Source: Pedococcus badiiscoriae (GTDB lineage: Bacteria > Actinomycetota > Actinomycetes > Actinomycetales > Dermatophilaceae). From it: a DNA stretch of 64,000 bases. The position numbers and the translations under genes are program-made. The DNA is taken from the NCBI RefSeq assembly GCF_013408925.1, contig NZ_JACCAB010000001.1:2728001-2792000 (forward strand). Reading direction: 5' to 3'. Positions 37,445 through 46,505 of this stretch are shown here, one piece after another (position 1 is the stretch's first letter; every line of letters starts with the position of its first letter). Under the pieces are notes generated by a model. That model saw only the letters and a program-made list of their open reading frames with translations, was not told the DNA's origin and searched no databases.

Positions 37445-38344
37445 TCAACGGCGTGGGTCGGTCACCGAGTCCGCTTGCGCCTCCGTGACGAAGTCGATGA
37501 GCTCCTCGACGCTGGCGAGCAGGGTCGGCTCGAGGTCGGCGTACGACCGCACCGTCCCGAGGATCTGCTTCCACGCCCTCGCGATGTCGGCCTGGTCGTC
37601 GTGCGCCCACCCCAGGTGCGCGCAGATCCCGTGCTTCCACGACTGGCCGCGAGGGATCACCGGCCACTGCGTCAGGCCGAGCCGCTCGGGGCGCACGCTC
37701 TGCCACACGTCGACGTACGGGTGCCCGAGGATCCGCACGTGGGCGGCATACGGTCCACGGGCCGCGTCCTGCACGACGCGGTGCTCCTTGGTGCCGGGCA
37801 GCAGGTGGTCGACGAGCACCCCCATCCGGCGGCCCGGACCCGGCTGGAAGTCGGCGATCGCCGCGACCAGGTCGTCGACGCCGTCCAGCATCTCGACCAC
37901 CACACCCTCGATCCGCAGGTCCGCGCCCCACACCTTCTCGACCAGCTCGGCGTCATGCCGGCCCTCGACGAAGATGCGTGAGCCGCTCGCCACCCGGGCC
38001 GTGGCCCCGTGCACGGCCCGTGAGCCCGAGGCCGTGCGCGAGGCGGCGGCCTTGGCCTGCTCGAGCTGCGCGCGGGCGGCCGCGGTGGGTGGGGTCAGGA
38101 CGACCGGAGCCCCGTCGAGCAGGAAGCCGGGGCCCATCGGGAAGCCCTTGGTGCGACCGCGACGGTCCTCCAGGTGCACGACCCGCATCCCCCCGGCCTT
38201 CTCGACGCGGACCACGGCACCGCACCAGCCGGTCTCGACGTCCTCGACGACCAGGCCGGTCTCGGCCTCGACCTCGCGCGAACGTCCCCGCGGGGGGAGC
38301 TTCCAGTCACCGGACAGGACATCGGAGCCATAGCGGTCGGACAC
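37445..38344 (-). CDS. DUF3097 family protein
   Basis: 299-residue soluble protein of the actinobacterial DUF3097 family. Characteristic stretches are YGSDVLSGDWKLP at the start, GLVVEDVETGWCGAVV, RIFVEGRHDAELVEKVWG and the C-terminal VRSYADLEPTLLASVEELIDFV. The second of these, with an acidic loop, resembles a TOPRIM-like nucleotide-binding core, so a nuclease or primase-like role is possible. The GTG at 38344 is supported by TACCCT (38356-38351, minus strand) 6 nt upstream. It is divergent from hrcA, as in many actinobacteria. Confidence 0.82.
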   Translation of the reverse strand: MSDRYGSDVLSGDWKLPPRGRSREVEAETGLVVEDVETGWCGAVVRVEKAGGMRVVHLEDRRGRTKGFPMGPGFLLDGAPVVLTPPTAAARAQLEQAKAAASRTASGSRAVHGATARVASGSRIFVEGRHDAELVEKVWGADLRIEGVVVEMLDGVDDLVAAIADFQPGPGRRMGVLVDHLLPGTKEHRVVQDAARGPYAAHVRILGHPYVDVWQSVRPERLGLTQWPVIPRGQSWKHGICAHLGWAHDDQADIARAWKQILGTVRSYADLEPTLLASVEELIDFVTEAQADSVTDPRR

Positions 38345-38419
38345 CGACGCAGGGTATGCCGCGCGGAGCCCCGGGCGGCGAGGGCGCGCCGCCCGTGCTG
38401 CCCGGACAGGGGAACCCCG

Positions 38420-38451
38420 TAGACTTGGCACTCGCTGAGCCTGAGTGCCAG
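38420..38451 (+). promoter_or_regulatory. CIRCE operator and promoter of hrcA-dnaJ
   Basis: TTGGCACTC (38425-38433), a 9-nt spacer and GAGTGCCAG (38443-38451) form a CIRCE-type inverted repeat, the binding site of HrcA. TAGACT (38420-38425) immediately upstream is a plausible -10, so the transcription start would lie inside the operator. The operon is therefore autoregulated by heat shock. Confidence 0.9.
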
Positions 38452-38492
38452 CCTGTCCGTAGTCGGGCCAGATCGGTTGAAGGAGGTGCCTG

Positions 38493-39524
38493 ATGAGCGA
38501 GGAACGTCGACTCGCCGTGCTGCGCGCGATCGTGCAGGACTACGTCCAGACATCCGAACCGGTGGGTTCCAAGGCGCTGCTCGACCGTCACCAGCTGGGG
38601 GTCTCGGCCGCCACGGTGCGCAACGACATGGCGGCGCTGGAGGAGGAGGGCCTCATCGCCGCCCCGCACACCAGCGCCGGGCGGGTGCCGACCGATGCCG
38701 GCTACCGCCTGTTCGTCGACCGGCTGAGCTCCGTCAAGCCCATGACCGCGGCCGAGCGGGCCGCGATCGCCCAGTTCCTCGAGGGCGCCGTCGACCTCGA
38801 CGACGTCGTCGACCGGACGGTTCGCCTGCTGGCGTCGCTGACCAGGCAGGTCGCCGTCATGCAGTACCCATCGCTGACGCGGTCGACGGTGCGGCACATC
38901 GAGTTCGTCGCGATGGGTCCGACCCGCCTGATGGTGGTGCTCATCGTCAACACCGGCCGCGTCGAGCAGCGCGTCATCGAGACCAGCCAGGACCTGTCCA
39001 CCAAGGAGGGTGAAGCCACGCTCGGACTGGTCCGGGCCAAGGTCAACGCCCGCGCCGTGGGGCAGCGGCTGGTCGAGGCCGCCGCGTCGCTGGCGAACCT
39101 CGCCGACGAGTTCGAGCCGGCCGACCGCGACCTGGTCCGCGCCGTCGTGCGGTCCCTCGACGACGCGCTGGTGGAGGAGCGCGAGGAGCGGGTCGTCCTC
39201 GCGGGCACGGCGAACCTGGCGCGCGTCGGCACCGACTTCCCCCTCAGCATCGGCCCGGTCCTCGAAGCGCTCGAGCAGCACGTCGTGCTGCTCAAGCTGC
39301 TCGGCACCGCGCGCGAGACCTCCGACATGGTCTCGGTCCGCATCGGCCACGAGAACCCGTTCGCCGGGCTCCAGTCGACCTCGGTCGTCTCGACCGAGTA
39401 CGGCTCGGGCTCCGAGCTCGTCGCCGGTCTGGGTGTCCTCGGGCCCACCCGGATGGACTACCCCACGACCATGGCGTCCGTGCGGGCCGTGGCCACCTAC
39501 GTCTCCCGAATCCTCGCGCAATGA
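38493..39524 (+). CDS. hrcA: Heat-inducible transcription repressor HrcA
   Basis: 343-residue repressor that binds CIRCE and is stabilised by GroEL. The N-terminal winged helix contains [21 protein letters not shown] and the recognition part [20 protein letters not shown]. The C-terminal region carries the family [17 protein letters not shown] stretch. AAGGAGG (38480-38486) gives a strong ribosome site 6 nt from the ATG. It heads an operon with dnaJ and rsmE. Confidence 0.97.
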   Translation: MSEERRLAVLRAIVQDYVQTSEPVGSKALLDRHQLGVSAATVRNDMAALEEEGLIAAPHTSAGRVPTDAGYRLFVDRLSSVKPMTAAERAAIAQFLEGAVDLDDVVDRTVRLLASLTRQVAVMQYPSLTRSTVRHIEFVAMGPTRLMVVLIVNTGRVEQRVIETSQDLSTKEGEATLGLVRAKVNARAVGQRLVEAAASLANLADEFEPADRDLVRAVVRSLDDALVEEREERVVLAGTANLARVGTDFPLSIGPVLEALEQHVVLLKLLGTARETSDMVSVRIGHENPFAGLQSTSVVSTEYGSGSELVAGLGVLGPTRMDYPTTMASVRAVATYVSRILAQ

Positions 39525-39593
39525 CGCGCGTCCGACCTCGTACCGCCAACCGTCACCCCGGTGACACCAAGGACACTCGTTGAAGGACATCCG

Positions 39594-40718
39594 TTGAACG
39601 ACTACTACCAGGACCTGGGTGTGTCCCGGGACGCCAGCCCCGAGGACATCAAGCGCGCGTACCGCAAGAAGGCGCGGACGCTGCACCCCGACGTCAACCC
39701 GAGCCCGGAGGCCGAGGAGCAGTTCAAGAAGGTCTCGCAGGCCTATGACGTGCTCTCCGACGCCGACAAGCGGCGTTCCTACGACATGGGTTCGGACCCG
39801 TATGCCGCAGGTGCCGCCGGTTTCGGCCAGGGCTTCTCCTTCAGCGACATCATGGACGCCTTCTTCGGTGCCGGCGCCGGGCAGGCCCAGCGCGGTCCGC
39901 GCTCGCGGCAGCGGCGTGGCCAGGACGCCCTCATCCGGCTCGACATCGACCTCGGCGACGCCGTGTTCGGCGCCGAGAAGGAGCTCGCGATCGAGACAGC
40001 CGTGGTGTGCTCGACCTGTCACGGCGACGGCGCCCAGCCCGGCACCTCGCGGCGCACCTGCGACGTCTGCGGTGGACGCGGCGAGATCCAGCAGGTCCAG
40101 CGCTCGTTCCTCGGCCAGGTGATGACGACCCGTCCGTGCGCCACCTGCCAGGGCTACGGCGAGGTGCTCGTGAGCCCGTGCTTCGAGTGCTCCGGTGACG
40201 GCCGGGTCCGCACCCGTCGCACGCTCAAGATCAAGGTCCCGGCGGGGGTCGACACCGGCACCCGCATCCAGCTCGGCGGCGAGGGCGAGGTCGGTCAGGG
40301 TGGTGGCCCGGCGGGCGACCTCTACGTCGAGGTGGCCGTGCGCGCGCACCAGACCTTCCAGCGCCGGGGCGACGACCTGCACTGCACCGTCGAGCTGCCC
40401 ATGACCGCTGCCGCCCTCGGCACGACGATCAAGCTCGACACGTTCGACGGGAGCAACGAGCTCGAGATCAAGGCGGGCACCCAGCCCGGCGACGCGATGA
40501 CGCTGCGCGGCCTCGGGGTCACGCACCTGCGCGGCACGGGCCGTGGCGACCTCATCATCCACGCCAACGTGCAGACGCCGACGCGGCTCGACGAGCAGCA
40601 GGAGGAGCTCCTGCGCCAGCTGGCCACCCTGCGGGGCGAGGAGCACCCGGCGGGGCGGCTGTCCCCGGCCCACCCCGGGCTGTTCGGCAAGCTGCGCGAC
40701 GCGTTCAAGGCCAAGTAG
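39594..40718 (+). CDS. dnaJ: Chaperone protein DnaJ
   Basis: 374-residue type I J-protein that stimulates DnaK. The J-domain contains HPD at 31-33, a Gly/Phe-rich linker ([14 protein letters not shown]) follows, and four zinc motifs are present: [24 protein letters not shown] and CFECSGDG. The TTG at 39594 is the likely start, because the family begins [14 protein letters not shown] and GAAGGA lies 6 nt upstream; an in-frame GTG at 39561 gives 11 extra residues. It is the hrcA-linked copy (often called DnaJ2). Confidence 0.95.
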   Translation: MNDYYQDLGVSRDASPEDIKRAYRKKARTLHPDVNPSPEAEEQFKKVSQAYDVLSDADKRRSYDMGSDPYAAGAAGFGQGFSFSDIMDAFFGAGAGQAQRGPRSRQRRGQDALIRLDIDLGDAVFGAEKELAIETAVVCSTCHGDGAQPGTSRRTCDVCGGRGEIQQVQRSFLGQVMTTRPCATCQGYGEVLVSPCFECSGDGRVRTRRTLKIKVPAGVDTGTRIQLGGEGEVGQGGGPAGDLYVEVAVRAHQTFQRRGDDLHCTVELPMTAAALGTTIKLDTFDGSNELEIKAGTQPGDAMTLRGLGVTHLRGTGRGDLIIHANVQTPTRLDEQQEELLRQLATLRGEEHPAGRLSPAHPGLFGKLRDAFKAK

Positions 40719-40732
40719 CGAGATCCTGCGAC

Positions 40733-41476
40733 GTGACCCTCCCGCTCTTCCTCGTCGAGCCGGCCGTCCTCGCCGAGGCCGTCGCTGGCACGCGCCTGGT
40801 GCTCGACGGCCCTGAGGGCCGGCACGCGGCGACCGTGCGCCGGATCGCCGCCGGCGAGGGCGTCATGCTCGCCGACGGCGCCGGACTGCGGGTCACCTGC
40901 ACGGTCCTGGGGGCCGGCAAGGCAGAGCTGGAGCTGGCCGTGGTGGACGTGGCCCGCGAGCCTGAGGCGATCCCGCGGTTCGTCCTCGTCCAGGCCCTGG
41001 CCAAGGGCGACCGGGACGACCAGGCGATCGAGGCGGCCACCGAGTTCGGGGTTGACGAGGTGGTCCCCTGGCAGGCGTCCCGCAGCATCGTCCAGTGGCG
41101 GGGCGAGCGGGGTGACAAGGCCCGGCGCAAGTGGGAGTCGACCGTCGCCGCGGCAGCCAAGCAGTCCCGCCGCGCCCGCGTGCCGGTGGTCGCCGAGCTG
41201 CTCACGACGAAGACCCTCGCCGGGCGGGTCGGCGGCGCCGCAGCGGCATACCTGCTGCACGAGGATGCGACGCAGAGCCTTGCGGCACAGGCACTTCCGA
41301 CCGAGGGCGAGGTCCTGGTCATCGTGGGCCCCGAGGGTGGCGTGACGCCGGAGGAGGTCGCCGCGCTCGAGGCCGCGGGGGCGCTGACGGTGCGCCTGGG
41401 AGACACCGTGCTCCGGTCGTCGAGCGCGGGGCCGGCCGCGCTGGCCGTGCTGAGCGCGGCCGCGCGCTGGCGCTGA
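40733..41476 (+). CDS. rsmE: 16S rRNA (uracil1498-N3)-methyltransferase RsmE
   Basis: 247-residue SPOUT methyltransferase that modifies U1498 of 16S rRNA. An N-terminal PUA-like domain (GPEGRHAATVRRIAAGEG) precedes the knot domain. The C-terminal SAM-binding motif is VLVIVGPEGGVTPEEV followed by RLGDTVLRSSSAGPAAL. The GTG at 40733 lies 14 bp after dnaJ, as in many bacteria, so it belongs to the hrcA-dnaJ operon. Confidence 0.95.
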   Translation: MTLPLFLVEPAVLAEAVAGTRLVLDGPEGRHAATVRRIAAGEGVMLADGAGLRVTCTVLGAGKAELELAVVDVAREPEAIPRFVLVQALAKGDRDDQAIEAATEFGVDEVVPWQASRSIVQWRGERGDKARRKWESTVAAAAKQSRRARVPVVAELLTTKTLAGRVGGAAAAYLLHEDATQSLAAQALPTEGEVLVIVGPEGGVTPEEVAALEAAGALTVRLGDTVLRSSSAGPAALAVLSAAARWR

Positions 41477-41477
41477 G

Positions 41478-41515
41478 CGGGGTCGCGCTCACACGGTGAC
41501 GCGGCCCCGTCACCG
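41478..41515 (+). terminator. Hairpin between convergent rsmE and membrane-protein genes
   Basis: CGGGGTCGCG (41478-41487) pairs with CGCGGCCCCG (41500-41509) with one G-T wobble. An alternative stem, CGGTGACG (41494-41501) with CGTCACCG (41508-41515), overlaps it. It could terminate transcription from both sides. Confidence 0.7.
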
Positions 41516-42637
41516 CACCGTGAACGACACCGCCTTCTCCGCGCTCACGGAACCGTCCTTGGCACTCAGCTCGCGGACGTGGATCGTGTAGCTGCCCGCG
41601 GTGAGCCTGCCGAGGTCGATTGAGTAGCTGCCCTGCATGGGGGCTCCGATCGTGGCCATGGCGTGACCGGTCGACACCGTGGTGGTGCCGCGCTCGAGCT
41701 GCCAGTTGACGGTCGCCTCGAACACGATGGCCAGCCCCCTGACGACCACTGGCTTCGCCTTCGGAAGCACCTGGTCGCCGGTCGGTGAGGTGATCCAGAT
41801 CGGGGCGATGTCCTCGTAGAGCCGGTCCGACGGTGGCCGGGTGAAGGCCTGAGCGGTCGAGATCGACCCGAACAGCGTCGTCGACCCATCGGCGACCTGG
41901 AACCGCACGGGGAGGGTCTTCTGGGCTGCGGCCTGCGCCGTCCAGACGAGCTCCTGGACCGCCAGCCGCTGCGTCTCGGCATCGAAGCCGGCGGCTCCGG
42001 GACTGCTCAACGTCACCTGGATGGCGTCGGGCGTGACAGTGGCGGCCGTGACCCGGGTGCCGCTCCACGGCTGGAGGTAGCCGTTGGTGTTGCTGAACGG
42101 CTGGGCGTTCATGGCGAGACCGAGGGCCACCTCGACCCGCTTCGCGTCGCCCCCGCCGACGGGGACCGCCCCGCTGACGAACTCGCGGAAGAGCTTGTAG
42201 GTGGGCTTCGCGTCCCCGATCGGGCCGACGAAGTAGACGGGCAGCGCCACCGACTTCGTCGTCCCCGCCCCGGTCGGCGGCGCCGTACCGGGCGAGGTGG
42301 TGGATGACGTCGGGGCGGAGGTCGCGGACTGCGACGGACCCGAGGTCTGCGGGGGAGTGATCGTCGGGCCGTCGTCGTGACCGGACCACCACAGGCCGCC
42401 GATGATCGCCGCCACGGCCGCCGCCGCGGCAAGTGGCATCACCCAGCGCCTGGCACCGGAACCACCGGTCGCCGTCACCGGTCCTGCCTCGTGGGCCTCG
42501 TGCAGGATCGTGTCGAGGCGGTGCGACGGGCGGACCTGCTGGGCGTCCTGGATCAGGGCCCGGCGCAGCCGCCGCTCGACCTGGTCGAACTCCCCGGGCT
42601 CGGAGTCGGGGTGCAGGAAGTCGGTGCGGTCGCTCAT
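41510..42637 (-). CDS. GerMN/Gmad2-domain membrane protein, partner of an ECF sigma factor
   Basis: 375-residue protein with a cytoplasmic N-terminus of about 65 residues, one membrane helix (VMPLAAAAAVAAIIGGLWW, about residues 66-84), a Ser/Thr/Pro-rich linker and two external domains. The first (about residues 130-265) looks like a GerMN domain (LPVYFVGPIG then VALGLAM and DAETQRLAVQELVWTA). The second is a Gmad2 immunoglobulin-like domain ending at the C-terminus (GRLTAGSYTIHVRELSAKDGS). The gene overlaps the sigma factor stop by four bases (ATGA), so it probably acts as its anti-sigma factor or sensor. This role is inferred from position only; the N-terminus has no recognisable zinc anti-sigma motif. 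Confidence 0.75.
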   Translation of the reverse strand: MSDRTDFLHPDSEPGEFDQVERRLRRALIQDAQQVRPSHRLDTILHEAHEAGPVTATGGSGARRWVMPLAAAAAVAAIIGGLWWSGHDDGPTITPPQTSGPSQSATSAPTSSTTSPGTAPPTGAGTTKSVALPVYFVGPIGDAKPTYKLFREFVSGAVPVGGGDAKRVEVALGLAMNAQPFSNTNGYLQPWSGTRVTAATVTPDAIQVTLSSPGAAGFDAETQRLAVQELVWTAQAAAQKTLPVRFQVADGSTTLFGSISTAQAFTRPPSDRLYEDIAPIWITSPTGDQVLPKAKPVVVRGLAIVFEATVNWQLERGTTTVSTGHAMATIGAPMQGSYSIDLGRLTAGSYTIHVRELSAKDGSVSAEKAVSFTVR

Positions 42638-43182
42638 GACGCCGCCTCCATCCGGTCGCGAAGGGTCGCCAGGCCACGGTGGGCATGGGCCTTGACCGAG
42701 CCCGCGGAGATGCCGAGGGCGTCGGCGATCTCGGCCTCGCTCAGGTCGAGGTAGTAGCGCATCGTGAGGACCTCTCTCTGGCGCTGGGGCAGCCGCCGCA
42801 GCGCGCCGATCATGGATGTGGTGGTCTCGGACTGGAGCGCCCGTTCCTCGGCGCTCACCTCCGTGTGCCGTGCGTATGCCGTGGGCTCAGCCTGCTGGCG
42901 GGCGACGTAGCGCTCCTCCACGCCCCGGTGTCGCAGGCCGGAACGCGCGCCGTTGACGACGGACCGCCGCAGGTAGGCCGCAGCCGCCTGGTGCTCCCGG
43001 ATCGTGTCCCAGCGCCGGTGCACGGCGATGAAGGCGTCCTGGACGACCTCCTCGGCCGCGAGGTCGTCACGCAGCAGCAACCACGCCAACCGGACCAGCC
43101 CGGTCCAGTGGGCGGCATACAGCTCGGCAATGGCCTCGTCGGCCGCTGGCCGGACCTCGCCACGGCGGTCATGCTCTGCCAC
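42634..43182 (-). CDS. SigE-family ECF RNA polymerase sigma factor
   Basis: 182-residue extracytoplasmic-function sigma factor. Region 2 contains LYAAHWTGLVRLAWLLLRDD and AEEVVQDAFIAVHRRWDTI; region 4 contains LPQRQREVLTMRYYLDLSEAEIADALGISAGSVKAHAHRGL. The GTG at 43182 was chosen because in the open frame upstream nothing is conserved, and GAGACT lies 7 nt before it. It overlaps the membrane-protein gene by ATGA, the standard sigma/anti-sigma arrangement. The target promoters are unknown. Confidence 0.92.
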   Translation of the reverse strand: MAEHDRRGEVRPAADEAIAELYAAHWTGLVRLAWLLLRDDLAAEEVVQDAFIAVHRRWDTIREHQAAAAYLRRSVVNGARSGLRHRGVEERYVARQQAEPTAYARHTEVSAEERALQSETTTSMIGALRRLPQRQREVLTMRYYLDLSEAEIADALGISAGSVKAHAHRGLATLRDRMEAAS

Positions 43183-43251
43183 GCTCAACAGTCTCACGAC
43201 CCGATGACGCGCAGCCCCGACAACGGGTTGACGCGCCGTAAGGTCGGGTTC

Positions 43252-43623
43252 ATGAACACTCCGGCCACGCGGCGCACCGACCCCGAATGCCTGTTCTGCA
43301 CGATCGTGGCGGGGGGCATCCCGGCCACGGTGGTCTACGAGGACGAGGCGACCTTCGCGTTCCGGGACCTCGAGCCCCAGGCGCCGACCCACATCCTGGT
43401 GGTCCCGCGCCACCACGTGCCGAACGTCGGCGCCCTCGCCCACGAGGCGCCGGACGACGCTGCCGCCCTCCTGCGGACGGTGGCGGCCGTCGCGGCGCAG
43501 GAGGGCATCGCGGACCGTGGGTACCGCTCGGTCTTCAACACCGGTGCCGAGGCGCACCAGACCGTTTTCCATGCCCACGTCCACGTGCTCGGCGGCCGGT
43601 CGATGACGTGGCCTCCTGGCTGA
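43252..43623 (+). CDS. HIT family nucleotide hydrolase/transferase
   Basis: 123-residue histidine-triad protein (Hint group). It begins with CLFCTIVAGGIPA and ends with the triad HAHVHVLGG. Family members hydrolyse adenosine phosphoramidates such as AMP-lysine. TAAGGT (43239-43244) lies 7 nt before the ATG. It stands divergent from the sigma factor and just upstream of phoH, a conserved actinobacterial order. Confidence 0.93.
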   Translation: MNTPATRRTDPECLFCTIVAGGIPATVVYEDEATFAFRDLEPQAPTHILVVPRHHVPNVGALAHEAPDDAAALLRTVAAVAAQEGIADRGYRSVFNTGAEAHQTVFHAHVHVLGGRSMTWPPG

Positions 43624-43656
43624 GCCGCGCCGTGGGCGCCCGGCTTCGACGCACCG

Positions 43657-43662
43657 TAGACT
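43657..43662 (+). promoter_or_regulatory. -10 element TAGACT of the phoH-ybeY-CBS-era operon
   Basis: The hexamer ends 9 nt before the phoH ATG at 43672, with no clear Shine-Dalgarno sequence. Tight or overlapping junctions downstream suggest a single operon to era. Confidence 0.55.
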
Positions 43663-43671
43663 GGTCGGACC

Positions 43672-44727
43672 ATGCCAGATCCTGATCATCCGACCACGCT
43701 GGGGGGCGCGCCCGATGGCGCCCTTCCGATGCCCACCCACACCGTCGAGATCCCTGCCCAGGTGCAGATGGTCACGCTCCTCGGCCCCCGCGACGAGCTG
43801 CTGCGCACGATGGAGCGGGCCTTCCCGCAGTTGCAGATCCACGTCCGGGGCAACGAGTTCCACCTGACCGGACCGAGTGCGGAGGTCGCGCTCGCGGAGC
43901 GCACCATCGACGAGCTCCTGCTGGTCATCGAGGGCGGCCAGCCGCTGAACCGTGACGCCGTCGAGCGCTCGATCAGCATGTTGCGCGCCCAGACCACCGA
44001 GCGCCCCGCCGACGTGCTCACCATGAACATCGTCAGCAACCGGGGCCGCACCATCCGGCCCAAGACGCTCAACCAGAAGCACTACGTCGACGCGATCGAC
44101 GAGCACACCATCGTCTTCGGCATCGGCCCGGCAGGCACCGGCAAGACCTACCTCGCGATGGCCAAGGCGGTCGCGGCGCTCCAGGCCAAGCAGGTCAACC
44201 GGATCATCCTGACGCGTCCGGCGGTCGAGGCGGGCGAGCGGCTGGGGTTCCTGCCCGGCACGCTCAACGACAAGATCGACCCGTACCTGCGCCCGCTCTA
44301 CGACGCGCTGCACGACATGGTCGACCCCGAGTCGATCCCCCGGCTGATGGCTGCCGGTACCATCGAGGTCGCCCCGCTGGCCTACATGCGCGGGCGCTCC
44401 CTCAACGACGCGTTCATCATCCTCGACGAGGCGCAGAACACCTCCCCCGAGCAGATGAAGATGTTCCTCACCCGCCTCGGCTTCGGGTCCAAGATGGTCG
44501 TCACCGGTGACGTGACCCAGATCGACCTCCCCGACGGCACCAAGTCGGGGCTGCGGGTGGTCCGCGACATCCTCGGCGACGTCGAGGACATCCACTTCTC
44601 GCTGCTCACCGCCCAGGACGTCGTCCGGCACCGCCTCGTCGGCGCGATCGTCGATGCCTACGGCCGCTGGGACGAGCAGGAACAGGACTCGGGAGGGCGA
44701 GGGCGTGAGCGTCGACGTTCTCAATGA
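43672..44727 (+). CDS. phoH: PhoH family ATPase (PhoH-like)
   Basis: 351-residue ATPase with an N-terminal KH-like region and a RecA-like domain. The P-loop is GPAGTGKT (152-159) and the Walker B box is [10 protein letters not shown]. In bacteria the gene nearly always neighbours ybeY, and a role in RNA metabolism is suspected. It overlaps ybeY by 23 nt and starts 48 bp after the HIT gene. Confidence 0.93.
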   Translation: MPDPDHPTTLGGAPDGALPMPTHTVEIPAQVQMVTLLGPRDELLRTMERAFPQLQIHVRGNEFHLTGPSAEVALAERTIDELLLVIEGGQPLNRDAVERSISMLRAQTTERPADVLTMNIVSNRGRTIRPKTLNQKHYVDAIDEHTIVFGIGPAGTGKTYLAMAKAVAALQAKQVNRIILTRPAVEAGERLGFLPGTLNDKIDPYLRPLYDALHDMVDPESIPRLMAAGTIEVAPLAYMRGRSLNDAFIILDEAQNTSPEQMKMFLTRLGFGSKMVVTGDVTQIDLPDGTKSGLRVVRDILGDVEDIHFSLLTAQDVVRHRLVGAIVDAYGRWDEQEQDSGGRGRERRRSQ

Positions 44728-45172
44728 GACGGACTTCGAGCTCGACGAGCTCGAGCTGGTGGCGCTGAGCCGCTACGTCATGGGCGAGATGCGGGTCCAC
44801 CCCGGTGCCGACCTGTGCCTGCGGCTGGTGGACGAGGCCGCGATGGAGGTGCTCCACGTGCAGTGGATGGACCTGCCCGGCCCCACCGACGTGATGAGCT
44901 TCCCGATGGACGAGCTGCGCCCCGGCCGGGAGGGCGACGAGCCCGAGGAGGGCGTCCTCGGCGACATCGTCCTGTGCCCGTCGGTGGCGGCCAGACAGGC
45001 TGCCGAGGCCGGTCACGCGACCGAGGAGGAGCTCCTGCTGCTGACCACGCACGGGATCCTGCACCTGCTCGGGTACGACCACGCGGAACCCGAGGAGGAG
45101 CGCGAGATGTTCGAGCTCCAGAGGCAGCTGCTGCTGACCTTCCTCGCGGGCCGCGGGCGGCCCTCCACCTGA
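44705..45172 (+). CDS. ybeY: Endoribonuclease YbeY
   Basis: 155-residue zinc RNase involved in 16S rRNA 3' processing and ribosome quality control. The metal motif is [11 protein letters not shown], followed by the acidic EPEEEREM. The GTG at 44705 lies inside phoH, with GGGAGGG about 8 nt upstream; the start fits the family beginning ([14 protein letters not shown]). Confidence 0.94.
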   Translation: MSVDVLNETDFELDELELVALSRYVMGEMRVHPGADLCLRLVDEAAMEVLHVQWMDLPGPTDVMSFPMDELRPGREGDEPEEGVLGDIVLCPSVAARQAAEAGHATEEELLLLTTHGILHLLGYDHAEPEEEREMFELQRQLLLTFLAGRGRPST

Positions 45173-45182
45173 TGGGGCGCTG

Positions 45183-46505
45183 ATGACCGCACTCGTCTTC
45201 GCAGCCCTGCTCAGCATCGCCATCGCCTTCCTCCTCTCGGCGGCCGAGGCGGCCGTGTGGCGGATGTCCCGGGTGCGTGCCCAGGAGCTGCTCGAGGAGA
45301 AGCGCCCCGGGGCCGTGGCGCTGTCGCGCATCGTCGCCGACAGCGCGGCATACCTGTCGGTGACGGCGTTCCTCCGCATCGTGGCGGAGTCGACCACCGC
45401 GGTCCTGATCACCCTCGGCACGATCGACCTGGTCGAGGGGTTCTGGCGCCGGCTGCTGATCGCCATCGGCGTGATGGCCCTGGTGTCCTTCGTCGTGGTG
45501 GGGGTCTCGCCGCGCACGCTGGGTCGTCAGCACTCGGATTCCGTTGCCCTGCTTGCCTCCCCGGTGATCGTGGGTCTGCGCACGTTCCTCGGGCCGGTGG
45601 CGCGGGTGCTCATCGCCCTCGGCAACGCCGTGACGCCGGGGCGCGGCTACCGCGACGGCCCGTTCCAGAGCGAGTCGGAGCTGCGTGACCTCGTCGACCT
45701 CGCCGGGGAGAGCGCCGTGATCGAGGCCGGCGAGCGCGAGATGATCCACTCCGTCTTCGAGCTCGGGGACACCGTCGCGCGGGAGGTCATGGTGCCGCGC
45801 ACCGACATGGTGACCATCGACAGCGAGAAGTCGCTGCGCTCGGCGATGTCGCTCTTCCTGCGGTCCGGGTTCTCGCGCATCCCCGTGGTGGGTGACGGCT
45901 CGGACGACGTCCTCGGCCTCCTCTACTTCAAGGACGTGGTCCGCCGCGTGAACGCCGACCCGGAGGCGGGCTCGCTGCCGGTGACGGCCCAGATGCGTCC
46001 GATGCACTACGTCCCCGAGAGCAAGCCGGTCGACGACCTGCTGCGCGAGATGCAGCGGGACCAGAGCCACTTCGCGCTCGTCGTCGACGAGTACGGCGGC
46101 ACCGCCGGGCTCGTGACGATCGAGGACATCATCGAGGAGATCGTGGGCGAGATCGCGGACGAGTACGACCGGGAGGCGCCCGGGGTGGAGGACCTCGGGG
46201 ACGGCACCTTCCGGGTGCCCGCGACCATGGACATCGACGACCTGGCCGACCTGTTCGACGTCGACATCGAGGAGGACGAGGTCGACACCGTCGGGGGCCT
46301 CATCGGCAAGTGCATCGGACGGGTCCCGATCGTCGGCTCCCGCTGCGAGGTGGCTGGGCTCGCCCTCACCGCCGAGCGGATGGCCGGTCGGCGGCACCGC
46401 ATCGCCAGCGTGATCGTCCAGCGCCTCGACGTCGACGAGGATCCCGACGCCGACGGTGGCCACGACCGCACTACGGTGGAGCCCGAGCGCGAGGGAGTGT
46501 CATGA
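45183..46505 (+). CDS. DUF21-CBS-CorC membrane protein (hemolysin-like / magnesium efflux family)
   Basis: 440-residue protein with a DUF21 transmembrane part (about four helices in the first 150 residues), two CBS domains (about residues 190-320: MVPRTDMVTID, FSRIPVV, FALVVDEYGGTAGLVT) and a C-terminal CorC/HlyC domain (VEDLGDGTFRVPATMDIDDLADLF). Related proteins act in Mg2+/Co2+ efflux. It starts 10 bp after ybeY and its stop overlaps era, a conserved order in actinobacteria. Confidence 0.92.
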   Translation: MTALVFAALLSIAIAFLLSAAEAAVWRMSRVRAQELLEEKRPGAVALSRIVADSAAYLSVTAFLRIVAESTTAVLITLGTIDLVEGFWRRLLIAIGVMALVSFVVVGVSPRTLGRQHSDSVALLASPVIVGLRTFLGPVARVLIALGNAVTPGRGYRDGPFQSESELRDLVDLAGESAVIEAGEREMIHSVFELGDTVAREVMVPRTDMVTIDSEKSLRSAMSLFLRSGFSRIPVVGDGSDDVLGLLYFKDVVRRVNADPEAGSLPVTAQMRPMHYVPESKPVDDLLREMQRDQSHFALVVDEYGGTAGLVTIEDIIEEIVGEIADEYDREAPGVEDLGDGTFRVPATMDIDDLADLFDVDIEEDEVDTVGGLIGKCIGRVPIVGSRCEVAGLALTAERMAGRRHRIASVIVQRLDVDEDPDADGGHDRTTVEPEREGVS

